Shown here piece after piece: positions 16,778-26,054 of a stretch of 47,990 nucleotides of DNA. The notes beneath the pieces are model-generated. The model saw nothing but the letters and a program-made list of their open reading frames with translations. It searched no databases and was not told the DNA's origin. Origin of the DNA: Candidatus Aquabacterium excrementipullorum (GTDB lineage: Bacteria; Pseudomonadota; Gammaproteobacteria; Burkholderiales; Burkholderiaceae_C); contig DXIO01000087.1 of the NCBI GenBank assembly GCA_019112875.1, positions 1 through 47,990 on the forward strand, in the 5' to 3' direction. Every line of letters begins with the position of its first letter. The stretch's first letter is position 1. Both the position numbers and the translations under genes were made by a program.

Positions 16778-19700
16778 ATGTCCTTCTCCTGCTTCCATTG
16801 CCGGCCGGGGCGCGGTCTGAGCCGCCGCGGTTTCCTGTCGTCGCTGGCCGGTGGCCTGGCCGCCGCCTCCACGATCGACCACTGGGTGCTGCCCGCCGTG
16901 GCGGCCGAGGACCCGCCCGAGGCGCCCTTCGGCGCGCTCGATGAACACGGTGACTGGGGTGACACACCTGTCACGCTGACCGAGGGCACCAACCTGGCCA
17001 TCGCGCTGTCGCCCGATGGGTGCACCTTGGCGATGGACCTGCAGGGCCTGCTGTGGACACTGCCGATCGAAGGCGGCACGGCGCGCCGGCTGACCGGCTA
17101 TCTGCATGACGTGGCGCGGCTGCACTGGTCGCCCGATGGGCGGCGCATCGTGTTCCAGTCCTACCGCGATGGGCACTTTCACCTGTGGTGGATCAAGGCC
17201 GATGGCGGTGGCCTGAAGCAGCTGACACAAGGCGAGTTCGATTGCCGCGAGCCGCGCTGGTCACCCGATGGCCGCGAGATCGCCTTCGCGACGGACCGCA
17301 GCGGTCACTATGCGCTGCATGCGCTGGACACGGCCACGGGCCATGTGCGCCTGCTGGCCGATACCGAGGGCGAGGATGCCGAGCCCGTGTGGTCGCCCGA
17401 TGGCCGGCGCATCGCCTTCGCCAGCAGCGGTCGGATCCTGTCGGTGCCCGCGTCCGATCCCCACGATGTGCGTGTCGAGTTCGAGGGTCCGGGCGCCAGC
17501 GCGCCGGCGTGGTCCGTGGACGGGCGGCGCCTGAGCTGGCGCGTGATGAGCGGCACGCCGCGCGATGTGCGCGAGAGCCGGCTGGTGATCGATGGCCGGC
17601 CCGTGAGCGGCATCGAGGAGGATGTCTTCCCCTTGCCTGCCGTGTGGCTGGCCGATGGCGCACTGCTCTACACCGCCGATGGCCGCATCCGTCGGCGAGC
17701 GGCCGATGGCAGCGTGCAGGGACACATCCCCTTCCAGGCCGTGGTGAAGGTGCAGGCGAACCGGCCACCGTTTCGCAGCCGCCGTGACCTGGACAGCCTG
17801 AAGCCACGCCCGGTGAAAGGCCTGTCCTTCCCGGTGCTGTCGCCTGATGCGCAGTCCGTGGCCTTCACCGCGCTGGGCCAGCTGTGGGTGCTGCGCATTG
17901 GCGGTCCGCACCCACGCCAGCTCACGCACGATGCGAGCGCGAAGCTGGGCCCGGCCTGGTCGCCCGATGGCCGCCATCTGGTGTGCGCCTGTGACCGGGG
18001 CGGTTCGCTGCAGCTGTGGCTGTTCGATCTGCACGGTGGCGATGCACGCCAACTCACGTTCGCTGACGAGCCGTTGAAGCAGGCGGCCTGGTCGCCCGAT
18101 GGGCGCTGGATCATCTGCGCCAGCGAAGACGGCTGGCTGTGCCTGGTGGACCCGGCCACGGGCGCGCTGCGCCGCACCGCCAAGCAGACCGTGTGGTCCG
18201 GGCGCCCGAGCTGGTCGCCCGACGGACGCCATGTCGCGCTGGCCGCGGTGCGGCCGTCTTCCGCGCGCTACCGCGAAGGGCTCACGGCCATCCTGACCGT
18301 GCAACTCGACAGTGGGCGCATGCGCTACCAGTCGCCGCGCCCCGGCGTGTCGCTGGACGTGCGCAACGTCAATGGCCCGGTGTGGTCGCCCGATGGCCGC
18401 CATCTGCTCTACACGCTGGGCGGCACGCTGTGGCGCTCGCCCGTCGATGCCGATGGTGTGCTGCTAGGCGACCCCGAACCCCTGGGCGACGACACGGCCG
18501 ATGCACTGAGCATGGACGCGAAGGGCGCGCAGCTGCTGTACCTGTCGAACGCACGGCTGCGCCTGCGCGACATGGCCAGCGGTGCCGTGCGCGATGTGCC
18601 CTTCGGCCTGCAATGGCGCTTGGCCCGGCCGCAAGGCACCACGGTGATCCATGCTGGCCGCTTGTGGGATGGCATCGCCGACACCCTGCGTGAGAACGTG
18701 GACGTGGTCATTCAGGGTCACCGCATCGCGGCCATCGAGCCACACCGCCCGCATCGGCCCGGTGTGCGCTGGATCGATGCCAGCCAGCAGACCGTAATGC
18801 CCGGCCTGGTGGACATGCACACGCACCGCGAGATGGGCATCCAACTGGGCGCGCGCGAGCCGCGCCTGTTCCTGGCCTACGGCATCACGGCGACGCGTGG
18901 CCTTTCGGACAACGCCTACCTGGCGCTGGAGAACAAGGAGTCCGTGGACGCAGGCTGGCGCGTGGGCCCTCGCCACTTCGGCACGGGCGAGGCGCTGGAT
19001 GGTGCCCGTGTGTTCTACGACGGCATGCACCCCATCCGCGATGCGGGCCAGCTGCTGCGCGAGTTCCAGCGTGCCAAGGCGCTGGACTACGACCTGCTCA
19101 AGTGCTACGTGCGCCTGCCGCTGGACCTGCAGGCCCGTGCCACGCGCATGGCGCAGCAGCTGGGCATCCCCATCACCTCGCACTACCTGTTCCCGGCCGT
19201 GGCCTTCGGCGCGCCGGGGCATGAGCACATGGGCGGCACCAGCCGCTTCGGCTATTCACGCACCGGCAGCATGCTGGGCATGGGCTACCAGGACGTGGTG
19301 GCGATCTCGGGCGCAAGCCGCGGCTTTCGCACGCCGACCATCTTCGGGCTGGACGGCCTGCTGGGCGATGCGCCGGCCGAGGTGCTGCAGGACCGGCGCG
19401 TGCAGGTGCTGATGCCGGCGGACGAGCGCGCGCCGCTGGAGCGTGCCGCGCGCGGCGGCCCCAGCCGCACGGTGCGCATGGTGGCCAACCAGGTGAAGAC
19501 GATCCTGGCGCAGCAGGCCGCTGGCGTGACCATCGTGTGCGGCAGCGATTTCCCGATCGTGGCGCCGGGCCTGAGCCTGCACCTGAACCTGCGGGCCATG
19601 GTGCGCCATGGCATGCGGCCGGTCGATGCCTTGCGCACGGCCACGGCCAACGCCGGCCGCGTGCTGGGGCACGAGCTGGGCACGCTGGCGCGAGGCCAAC

Positions 19701-19987
19701 TGGCCGATCTGGTGATGGTCGAGGGTGATCCGCTGATGGACATCACGGCCGCGGCCCGTGTGTGCCGTGTGATGGTGGGGGGCGTGGACCACACGGTGGA
19801 GGACCTGATCGCGCCGTTCGATGGTGCGGATCCGGCCGTGGCGAGGCCGGTGCATTCAGCGGGCCACGTGCCCACTGTGCCTACATCGTCTCCTGCATCG
19901 CAGGCCTCGGCCGCCGATGAGCCGTGGTGGCACGATCCGCATTGGGTGGCTGAAGTAAAAGAGGGCTGCTGCCTGCCGATGGTGTGA
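16778..19987 (+). CDS. Tat-exported PD40 beta-propeller/amidohydrolase fusion
   Basis: The 1069-residue protein begins with a twin-arginine signal (SRRGFL at 15-20, cleavage near residue 43, AVAAED). Residues about 65-640 contain many WSPDGR(R/H)xx repeats, the TolB/PD40 beta-propeller signature. An amidohydrolase domain follows, with VDMHTH near residue 680, TSHYLFP and GHEHMG near 810, and GSDFP near 922. It closes with the TATANAGRVLG and GQLADLVMVEGDP motifs typical of imidazolonepropionase/prolidase-like amidohydrolases. Tat export implies folding with bound metal before secretion, so it should act in the periplasm. Its tail EGCCLPMV ends in a vicinal cysteine pair. Likely role: hydrolysis of the transported compound or a conjugate before uptake. 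A TAGGAT -10-like word lies about 45 bp upstream. A strong terminator follows. Confidence 0.88.
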   Translation: MSFSCFHCRPGRGLSRRGFLSSLAGGLAAASTIDHWVLPAVAAEDPPEAPFGALDEHGDWGDTPVTLTEGTNLAIALSPDGCTLAMDLQGLLWTLPIEGGTARRLTGYLHDVARLHWSPDGRRIVFQSYRDGHFHLWWIKADGGGLKQLTQGEFDCREPRWSPDGREIAFATDRSGHYALHALDTATGHVRLLADTEGEDAEPVWSPDGRRIAFASSGRILSVPASDPHDVRVEFEGPGASAPAWSVDGRRLSWRVMSGTPRDVRESRLVIDGRPVSGIEEDVFPLPAVWLADGALLYTADGRIRRRAADGSVQGHIPFQAVVKVQANRPPFRSRRDLDSLKPRPVKGLSFPVLSPDAQSVAFTALGQLWVLRIGGPHPRQLTHDASAKLGPAWSPDGRHLVCACDRGGSLQLWLFDLHGGDARQLTFADEPLKQAAWSPDGRWIICASEDGWLCLVDPATGALRRTAKQTVWSGRPSWSPDGRHVALAAVRPSSARYREGLTAILTVQLDSGRMRYQSPRPGVSLDVRNVNGPVWSPDGRHLLYTLGGTLWRSPVDADGVLLGDPEPLGDDTADALSMDAKGAQLLYLSNARLRLRDMASGAVRDVPFGLQWRLARPQGTTVIHAGRLWDGIADTLRENVDVVIQGHRIAAIEPHRPHRPGVRWIDASQQTVMPGLVDMHTHREMGIQLGAREPRLFLAYGITATRGLSDNAYLALENKESVDAGWRVGPRHFGTGEALDGARVFYDGMHPIRDAGQLLREFQRAKALDYDLLKCYVRLPLDLQARATRMAQQLGIPITSHYLFPAVAFGAPGHEHMGGTSRFGYSRTGSMLGMGYQDVVAISGASRGFRTPTIFGLDGLLGDAPAEVLQDRRVQVLMPADERAPLERAARGGPSRTVRMVANQVKTILAQQAAGVTIVCGSDFPIVAPGLSLHLNLRAMVRHGMRPVDALRTATANAGRVLGHELGTLARGQLADLVMVEGDPLMDITAAARVCRVMVGGVDHTVEDLIAPFDGADPAVARPVHSAGHVPTVPTSSPASQASAADEPWWHDPHWVAEVKEGCCLPMV

Positions 19988-19992
19988 ACGGC

Positions 19993-20025
19993 AAAAGACC
20001 GGCGCAATGCCGGTCTTTTTTCTTC
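19993..20025. terminator. Intrinsic terminator between convergent genes
   Basis: AAAAGACCGGC (19993-20003) pairs with GCCGGTCTTTT (20009-20019) around a 5-base loop and is followed by more T residues, forming a classic rho-independent terminator on the plus strand. Read on the minus strand the same stem is followed by TTTTG, so it may also stop the hyuB transcript coming from the other side. Confidence 0.88.
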
Positions 20026-20050
20026 AAGGCGCCCTGGTTGGCGCGGGGCT

Positions 20051-21679
20051 TCAGCCGGTCGTGCGCATGCGCCCCGCCAAAGCATCCGCCTCGATGGCCT
20101 CCGCCGCACGCGAGGCCGCATCACCCAAGCCCGCACCGCCTGGCAACTCCAGCACCAGGCGATCACCGGCCGGAACCGTCTGCAAGCCCTTGGCACGCAG
20201 GCGCGTTCCCGAGGCCAGCTTCACCACACCGGCCGCGCCGTCGCCGCCGCCGGCCCGCCCGCGCGCCGGTGTGTCCACGCGCTCGTACATGGCCAGCACC
20301 TCGAAGGCGCTGCCGTCGCGCGTGCCCACCTCCACCGTCTGGCCCAGGCCGCCACGGTAGCGGCCCGTGCCGCCGCTGTCGGCGCGCAGCTCCTTCTTCC
20401 AGATCACGATGGGCGCGCCGTGCTCCGTCACCTCCACCGGCATGGCGCGCACGCCGCTGGGGAAGGCCGTGGCGTCCAGCCCGTCCTGGCCGGGCCGCGC
20501 GCCCGCACCGCCGCTGTTGAAGAACACGGTGTCGAACGTGGCGGCGGCCGAACCGGGCACGCGCCCGCGCAGTTGCACGCTCCACAGGCACGACGAGCCT
20601 TCGGCCGGCACGCGGTCGGGCAGGGCCTGGTCCAGGCAGCCCAGCACCACGTCGGGCAGCATCTGGCCGATCACGTGGCGCGCGGCCACGGGCGAGGGCC
20701 TCTGTGCATTGAGGATGCTGCCTTCGGGCGCGGTGACGACGAAGGGCAGCAGCGCGCCATGGTTGTTGGGCACCTCGGGCGAGATCAGGCACTTCAGGCC
20801 GAACACCGTGTAGGCGCGGCAGTAGTTCAGCACCACGTTGATGCCCTGCGGCACGGCGCCGTCCGTGCCGGCGTAGTCCACCAGCACCTGGTCCTCGGTG
20901 ATGGTCAGCGTGGCGCGCAGGGTGATCGGTTTGTCGTAGCCATCGATCACCAGCGCATTGTGCCAGGTGCCGCGCGGCAAGGCGGCAATGCGCTCGTGCG
21001 TGGCCTGCAGCGATTGCGCCAGGATGTAGTCGCCTAAAGCGTCCAGGCTGTGCTGGCCGAACTCGCGCAGCATGGCCACCAGGCGGCGCGCGCCCGTCTC
21101 GTTGCTGGCGATGTAGGACAGCACGTCGCCTTCCACCTGCAGTGGCGTGCGCACGTTCTGCTTGAGGATGGCCATCAGGTCGTCGTTGAGCCGGCCGGCC
21201 GAGGCCAGCTTCATCAGCGGGATCTGCAGGCCTTCTTCGAAGATGGAGCGGCCGTCCGGGCCCTGGCCCAGGCCACCGATGTCCAGCTGGTGGCAGCAGC
21301 AGCCCAGCAGGCCCACCACGCGGCCGTCCATCACCACCGGGCTGACCACGGTCACGTCGTGCAGGTGGCCGGCGGTGAGCCAGGGGTCGTTGGTGATGTA
21401 GTGGTCGCCTTCCTGCATCGTGTCGACCGGGAAGCGCGCCAGGAAGTGGCGCACGCCCTCGGCCATGGAGTTGACGTGGCCGGGTGTGCCGGTCACGGCC
21501 TCGGCGATCAGCCGGCCTTGCGTGTCGAACACGGCGGCCGAGAGGTCGCCCGCGTCGCGCACGGTGGTCGAGAAGGCCGTGCGCATCAGGGCCTGGGCGG
21601 CTTCTTCGACGACGGAGATCAGGCGGGTCCACATGACCTGCATGCGAAGGTCCTGGAGGGTGTCGTGGGCGGTGGTCAT
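20051..21679 (-). CDS. hyuB: Hydantoinase B/oxoprolinase family subunit
   Basis: The 542-residue protein is of normal length for the family. It carries the diagnostic order LMRTAFSTTVRDAGDLS near the N-terminus, VTGTPGHVNSMAEG, HYITNDPWLTAGHLHDV, CCCHQLDIGG, and late SGGTGRYRGGLGQTVEV. HyuB-type subunits pair with HyuA-type ATPases for ATP-dependent opening of cyclic amides such as 5-oxoproline and N-methylhydantoin. Relatives carboxylate ketones. The start lies 33 bp after the hyuA stop. The reaction cannot be chosen from sequence. The gamma-glutamyl ligase and the DUF1445 gene in the same region make 5-oxoproline or a related lactam a reasonable candidate. Confidence 0.9.
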   Translation of the reverse strand: MTTAHDTLQDLRMQVMWTRLISVVEEAAQALMRTAFSTTVRDAGDLSAAVFDTQGRLIAEAVTGTPGHVNSMAEGVRHFLARFPVDTMQEGDHYITNDPWLTAGHLHDVTVVSPVVMDGRVVGLLGCCCHQLDIGGLGQGPDGRSIFEEGLQIPLMKLASAGRLNDDLMAILKQNVRTPLQVEGDVLSYIASNETGARRLVAMLREFGQHSLDALGDYILAQSLQATHERIAALPRGTWHNALVIDGYDKPITLRATLTITEDQVLVDYAGTDGAVPQGINVVLNYCRAYTVFGLKCLISPEVPNNHGALLPFVVTAPEGSILNAQRPSPVAARHVIGQMLPDVVLGCLDQALPDRVPAEGSSCLWSVQLRGRVPGSAAATFDTVFFNSGGAGARPGQDGLDATAFPSGVRAMPVEVTEHGAPIVIWKKELRADSGGTGRYRGGLGQTVEVGTRDGSAFEVLAMYERVDTPARGRAGGGDGAAGVVKLASGTRLRAKGLQTVPAGDRLVLELPGGAGLGDAASRAAEAIEADALAGRMRTTG

Positions 21680-21712
21680 GTGGCTCGTCGCGGGTCGTTC
21701 AGGTCGTGGGGA

Positions 21713-23779
21713 TCAGGCGGCGCGGCGGGTCATCACGATGTAGCCGTGGCCGTCGATGTGGGCGTCGAAGCTGGGCGAGACGACGGTGGTGGTCTCGTCT
21801 TCGACGATCAGGGCGGGGCCGGCCAGGGTGTGGCCGGGGCGCAGGTTGGCGCGGTGGTACAGCGCGTGCTGGCGCACCTCGCCCAGGCCCGGGTCCAGCA
21901 CCTCGCGGTGGCCGTGCGGCGTGGCGGGCGTGCGCGCCGCCGGCGTGGCCATGCGCTCGGGCGGGGGCGCCTGCGTGGCCACGGACACGCGCCAGGTCAG
22001 GATCTCGATGGGCAGGCGCACGGCCAGGCCGCCGTAGTGCGCGCGGTAGGCGGTCTCGAAGGCCTCGATCAGCACGGCGGCGTCGGCCGGTGTCAGCGTG
22101 CGTGCGGGCACCTCGATGGCGATCTCGTGGCCCTGGCCCCGGTAGCGCGCGAAGGCGATGCAGCGCACGGCGCGCGGCGCGGTGGCGTCGCCGTGACGCA
22201 CAATGGCATGGGCCTCGTCGGTCATGGCGGACAGCAGGGCGTTCACCGCGTCCACATTGAAGTCGTCGAGCTGCTGGTGCAGGCTGCGCGCGATCTCGTA
22301 GGCGATGGGCGCGCGCAGGAAGCCCACGGCCGAGCCCACGCCCGCGCTGCGCGGGATCACCACTTCGTCCAGGCCCAGCTTCTCGGCCACGCGGGCGGCG
22401 TGCAGCGGCGCGCAGCCACCGAAGGCCACCAGGGTGCGGCCGTCCATGTTCAAGCCCAGCTCGACCGCGTGCACGCGCGCGGCGCTGGCCATGGCTTCAT
22501 CGACGATCTCGCTGATGCCCAGGGCGCGCGTGGGCGCATCGGCCTGGCGCAGGCCGGGCAGGGCCAGCAGGGCACGGTCGGTGGCGGAAGTGTCCAGCAC
22601 CATGCGGCCACCGGCGAAGGCGTCGGGCGCGATGCGGCCCAGGGCCAGGTCGGCGTCCGTCACGGTGGGGTCGAGCCCGCCACGGCCATAGCAGGCCGGG
22701 CCCGGTTCCGACGACGCGCTCTTGGGGCCCACGGTCAGGCGGCCCGCGCCATCGATGCGGGCGATGGAGCCGCCACCCGCGCCGATCTCGACCATCTCCA
22801 CCACGGGGATGCGCAGCGGCAGGCCGCTGCCCTTGCGGAAGCGGTGCACACGCGCCACCTCGAACACCTGCGAGCTTTGCGGCTGGCCGTGGTCGATGTA
22901 GCAGATCTTGGCGGTGGTGCCACCCACGTCGAGCGCCAGCATGTGGTCGATGCCGCGCTCGCTGGCCACACCGGCCGCGAACAGCGCACCGCCAGCCGGG
23001 CCGGATTCCACCAGGCGCACGGGGAAGCGCGCGGCCGTGTCCACCGTGGTCAATCCGCCGGAGGAGAGCATCAGGAACAGCGGGCAGCCAAAACCCAGCA
23101 CCTGCAGCTTCTGTTCGAGCCGGCCCAGGTAGCTGGCCACGATGGGCTGCACGTAGGCATTGGCGGCCGTGGTGGAGAAGCGCTCGTACTCGCGCATCTC
23201 GGGCGAGACCTCGCACGACAGCGAAATGGTCACGCCGGGGAGCGCCTCGCGCAGGATCTCGCCGGCACGCTGCTCGTGCGCCGGGTTCACGTAGCTGTGC
23301 AGAAAGGCAATCGCCACGCTCTGCACGCCCTTGGCCTTGAAGGCCTCGGCGGCGTCGCGCACGCCGGCCTCGTCGAGCGGCAGCAGCACGCCGCCATCGG
23401 CTGCCACGCGCTCGCGCACCGTCAGGCGCAGGTCGCGCGGCACCAGCGCGGGCGGCTTGTCCATCGCGATGTCGTACTGGTCGAAGCGGCTTTCGGTGCC
23501 CATCTCCAGCACGTCGCGAAAGCCCTCGGTGGTCAGCAGGGCCGTTTTGGCGCCGCGCCGTTCGATCAGCGCGTTGGTGGCCAGCGTCGTGCCGTGCACC
23601 ACCAGGCCGATGTCGGTGGCATCCAGGCCCGCTTCGGTCAGCAGGATGGCGATGCCGTCGAGCAGGGCGCGCTCGGGCGCGTCGTAGGTGGTCAGCACCT
23701 TGGTGGAGTGGCGCCGCGTGGGTGTCTCCAGCACGACGTCGGTGAAGGTGCCGCCGATGTCGGCGCCGATGCGGTTCAC
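21713..23779 (-). CDS. hyuA: Hydantoinase A/oxoprolinase family ATP-dependent subunit
   Basis: A GTG at 23779 overlaps the oxygenase stop (GTGA), with GGAGA upstream, and gives 688 residues. The N-terminal ATP-binding motif IGADIGGTFTDVV starts at residue 4. VVHGTTLATNALIERRGAKTALLTTEGFRD follows in pieces typical of the family, and a second nucleotide motif LDVGGTTAK occurs near 285. EIGAGGGSIA and GPACYGRGG complete the pattern. The protein forms the ATPase half with hyuB immediately downstream. The operon order oxygenase-hyuA-hyuB suggests the 2OG-Fe(II) enzyme and the cyclic-amide opener act on consecutive intermediates. Confidence 0.92.
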   Translation of the reverse strand: MNRIGADIGGTFTDVVLETPTRRHSTKVLTTYDAPERALLDGIAILLTEAGLDATDIGLVVHGTTLATNALIERRGAKTALLTTEGFRDVLEMGTESRFDQYDIAMDKPPALVPRDLRLTVRERVAADGGVLLPLDEAGVRDAAEAFKAKGVQSVAIAFLHSYVNPAHEQRAGEILREALPGVTISLSCEVSPEMREYERFSTTAANAYVQPIVASYLGRLEQKLQVLGFGCPLFLMLSSGGLTTVDTAARFPVRLVESGPAGGALFAAGVASERGIDHMLALDVGGTTAKICYIDHGQPQSSQVFEVARVHRFRKGSGLPLRIPVVEMVEIGAGGGSIARIDGAGRLTVGPKSASSEPGPACYGRGGLDPTVTDADLALGRIAPDAFAGGRMVLDTSATDRALLALPGLRQADAPTRALGISEIVDEAMASAARVHAVELGLNMDGRTLVAFGGCAPLHAARVAEKLGLDEVVIPRSAGVGSAVGFLRAPIAYEIARSLHQQLDDFNVDAVNALLSAMTDEAHAIVRHGDATAPRAVRCIAFARYRGQGHEIAIEVPARTLTPADAAVLIEAFETAYRAHYGGLAVRLPIEILTWRVSVATQAPPPERMATPAARTPATPHGHREVLDPGLGEVRQHALYHRANLRPGHTLAGPALIVEDETTTVVSPSFDAHIDGHGYIVMTRRAA

Positions 23780-24783
23780 AGGAAGTCTCCGGGCGATTTC
23801 TCCAGGCGCGCGTAGAAGCGCTTGAGGTGGGTGCCCACGTGCACCGGGTCGTAGCGGGGTGCGCCACCATCGCGTTCGACCAGCTCGGGCAGCGGTGCGA
23901 TCACGGTCTCCTGGTCCGGGTTCGGGAAGAAGGGGATGGAGAAGCGCTCCACGCCGGCCTTGTTGCGCACGCGGTGGTAGTTGGACAGGAAGCGGCCGTT
24001 GGACCACCACATCATCATGTCGCCGATGTTGATCGTGTAGGCGCCGGGCACGGGTGGTGCCGAGATCCAGGTGCCATCGCGGCGTTTCACTTCCAGGCCG
24101 CCCACCGAGTCCTGCGCCAGGATGGTCAGCGGGCCTTCATCGGTGTGCGACACGGTGTTGGAGACCTCGATGTCCGCGCCCTCGGGGATGGGCGTGTAGT
24201 ACAGCAGGCTCAGCTGGCAGATGGGCAGCTTGAAGTAGCCGTCGAAACGGTCTTCCGGCAGGCCCAGGCCGATGGCGAAGGCGCGCAGCAGATCACGCGC
24301 CAGCGACAGCATCGCGTCGTAGTGGGCCTGGCAGGCGGCGCGGAAGGCGGGCATGTCCTCGGGCCAGCGGTTGGGGCGGTTGAACACCGGGTCGGGGTTG
24401 GGCACGTCCGGGAAATCGGCCTGGATGCGGTACTGCTCGAACAGGCGGCTGTTGCGGTCCAGCGGTCCTTCCTGGCGCGGCATCGGGATCCAGCCGCGGT
24501 ACCAGGCCAGCGTGGCGGCGGACTGGCGGCGCTCCTCGATGGGGCGGTGGAAGAACTCGGCCGATTGCGTGAAGGTCTCGGCCAGCACCTGCGGCGGCAC
24601 GTCGTGGCCCTTGAGGTAGAAGAAGCCGATGTCGGTGCAGGCCTGTGCGATCTGCGCGGCCACCGCCTGCTTGCCCTCGGCGCCACCGTGGCGGAACGGC
24701 GAGAAGTCGATGATGGGGATCTCGGCGAGGTCCACCGTCTTGGCGACGATGCGGTCCTCCACGCCTTCGGTGCTGCGGCTCAT
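23776..24783 (-). CDS. 2OG-Fe(II) dioxygenase, isopenicillin-N-synthase-like
   Basis: The ATG at 24783, preceded by AAAAGGACC, gives 335 residues; an upstream in-frame ATG would add about 18 residues without a better ribosome site. The N-terminal IPIIDFSPF and DIGFFYLKGHDVP motifs are those of the non-haem dioxygenase N-domain. The iron ligands are H213 and D215 (SHTDEG) and H270 (SNYHRV). R280-x-S282 (RFSIPFF) binds 2-oxoglutarate. Such enzymes hydroxylate, demethylate or ring-expand small molecules with O2. The gene is first in an operon with hyuA and hyuB and diverges from the ABC transporter, so it is likely an enzyme acting on the imported compound. Confidence 0.9.
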   Translation of the reverse strand: MSRSTEGVEDRIVAKTVDLAEIPIIDFSPFRHGGAEGKQAVAAQIAQACTDIGFFYLKGHDVPPQVLAETFTQSAEFFHRPIEERRQSAATLAWYRGWIPMPRQEGPLDRNSRLFEQYRIQADFPDVPNPDPVFNRPNRWPEDMPAFRAACQAHYDAMLSLARDLLRAFAIGLGLPEDRFDGYFKLPICQLSLLYYTPIPEGADIEVSNTVSHTDEGPLTILAQDSVGGLEVKRRDGTWISAPPVPGAYTINIGDMMMWWSNGRFLSNYHRVRNKAGVERFSIPFFPNPDQETVIAPLPELVERDGGAPRYDPVHVGTHLKRFYARLEKSPGDFL

Positions 24784-24901
24784 GGGAAACGGGTCCTTTT
24801 CGTTGAGGGGGCTGCCCGCGTTCCGCATGACGGTGCGGCGGTGGGGCGGGAGCGTCGTATGGGACGAGAAGTTACCCAGATGCGCGTGATCGCGGGGTGC
24901 T

Positions 24902-24949
24902 GTTTGCGTCACGGGGGATTGCGCAAACGGCTACGTGCCTCTTGCACGT
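24902..24949. promoter_or_regulatory. Two inverted repeats in the divergent oxygenase/ABC promoter region
   Basis: GTTTGCG (24902-24908) pairs with CGCAAAC (24922-24928), and ACGTGC (24933-24938) pairs with GCACGT (24944-24949). Both lie in the 218-bp gap between the divergent dioxygenase and the substrate-binding protein genes, where a regulator would control both operons. No regulator gene is adjacent, so the LysR protein at 15666 or an unlinked one may act here. Confidence 0.35.
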
Positions 24950-25001
24950 TCGGGCGCAAGATGACGTCACCGCTTCCATGCCCGATCAGCCGAGAACCCC
25001 G

Positions 25002-26054
25002 ATGTCCACGAGTTCCTTGCCCGCCTGGCGCCAGCATCGGCGCAGCACGCTCACCGCCTTGGGGGCCTTGCCGCTGCTGGGCCTGGGGGCCTTGTCCGTC
25101 AACGTGCTGGCGCCAGGTGGCGCGGCACCATCCCCCCGAGGTCTCATGAAATTCGATCACCAGCTGGGCTGGGTCAAGGGCATCCAGTTCGGCGGCTACC
25201 TGGCCGCGCTGGAGCGTGGCTACCTCGCCCAGGAGGGCCTGGACGTCAACATGGTGGCCGGTGGCCCCGGCACCGACTACCGCACGCTGGTGTCCAGCGG
25301 CCGCGCCTTTGTCAGCGAGAGCAATGTGGCCGGCATGATCGACGGCGCCTTGCGCGGCCAGCCGCTGGTGGCCTTCGCCGCCGTGATGCAGCGCGATCCG
25401 GGCGCGATCATGAGCCCGGCCGACAAGCCCATCCGCAGCGTGCACGACATGGTCGGCAAGACGCTGGGCGTGCCCAACAGCGTGCGCGCGCAACTGCAGC
25501 CTCTGATCCGCCGCGCGGGCATCGACCCGGAGAGCATCCGCCTCGTGCCCGTGGGCAGCGACCCATCGCTGCTGGCCTCGGGGCAGGTTGATGGCTACTA
25601 CAGCTGGTCCACCACGGCGGTGCCGGCGCTGCGCAAGATCGGCTTCGAGCCCCACTGGCTGCATGTGTCCGACCTGGGCGTGCCGGGCTACGGCCAGGTG
25701 CTGATCGCTCGGCGCGACACGCTGGCCCAGCACCGCGACGTGCTGGTGCGTTACACACGGGCCCTGGTCAAGGGCTGGGCCTGGGTGGTGCAGAACCCGG
25801 CCGAGGCGGCCGAGATGGTGGTGCGCAAGTACGCGCCGCCGGGCACCGATCTGTCCGAACAACTGGCCCAGGCCGAGATGATGCGCGACTACATCGTCAC
25901 CGGCGACGCGCGCACGCACGGCCTGCTGTGGATCGACCCGCAGGTGTTCGAGAAGGCCGTGGCCATGGGCCGCGAGGCCGGCAGCGTGCCCGCCGACGCG
26001 CACATCGACGTGGCCAGTTTCGTCACGCAGGACATCGTCAAGGCGCTGGCCTGA
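25002..26054 (+). CDS. ABC transporter substrate-binding protein, NMT1/THI5-like
   Basis: The chosen ATG at 25002 gives 350 residues; an ATG at 24978 is possible and neither has a strong ribosome site. An export signal with a basic n-region (RQHRRST) and the hydrophobic LTALGALPLLGLGALSV precedes the mature domain. The twin Arg makes Tat export conceivable. The mature part shows FGGYLAALERGYLAQEGLDV and VGKTLGVPNSVRAQLQPL, typical of the NMT1/SsuA-like periplasmic binding proteins for thiamine precursors, sulfonates, nitrate and small heterocycles. It heads the ABC import operon. The ligand is unknown, but a nitrogen-containing ring compound would suit the enzymes encoded around it. Confidence 0.88.
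   Translation: MSTSSLPAWRQHRRSTLTALGALPLLGLGALSVNVLAPGGAAPSPRGLMKFDHQLGWVKGIQFGGYLAALERGYLAQEGLDVNMVAGGPGTDYRTLVSSGRAFVSESNVAGMIDGALRGQPLVAFAAVMQRDPGAIMSPADKPIRSVHDMVGKTLGVPNSVRAQLQPLIRRAGIDPESIRLVPVGSDPSLLASGQVDGYYSWSTTAVPALRKIGFEPHWLHVSDLGVPGYGQVLIARRDTLAQHRDVLVRYTRALVKGWAWVVQNPAEAAEMVVRKYAPPGTDLSEQLAQAEMMRDYIVTGDARTHGLLWIDPQVFEKAVAMGREAGSVPADAHIDVASFVTQDIVKALA

Noticed and set aside
21050..23815. 921-codon open frame on the plus strand opposite hyuA/hyuB
   Set aside because: It is antisense to two well-supported enzymes, rich in His, Gln, Arg and Gly, with no recognisable domain. Long antisense frames are expected in GC-rich DNA.
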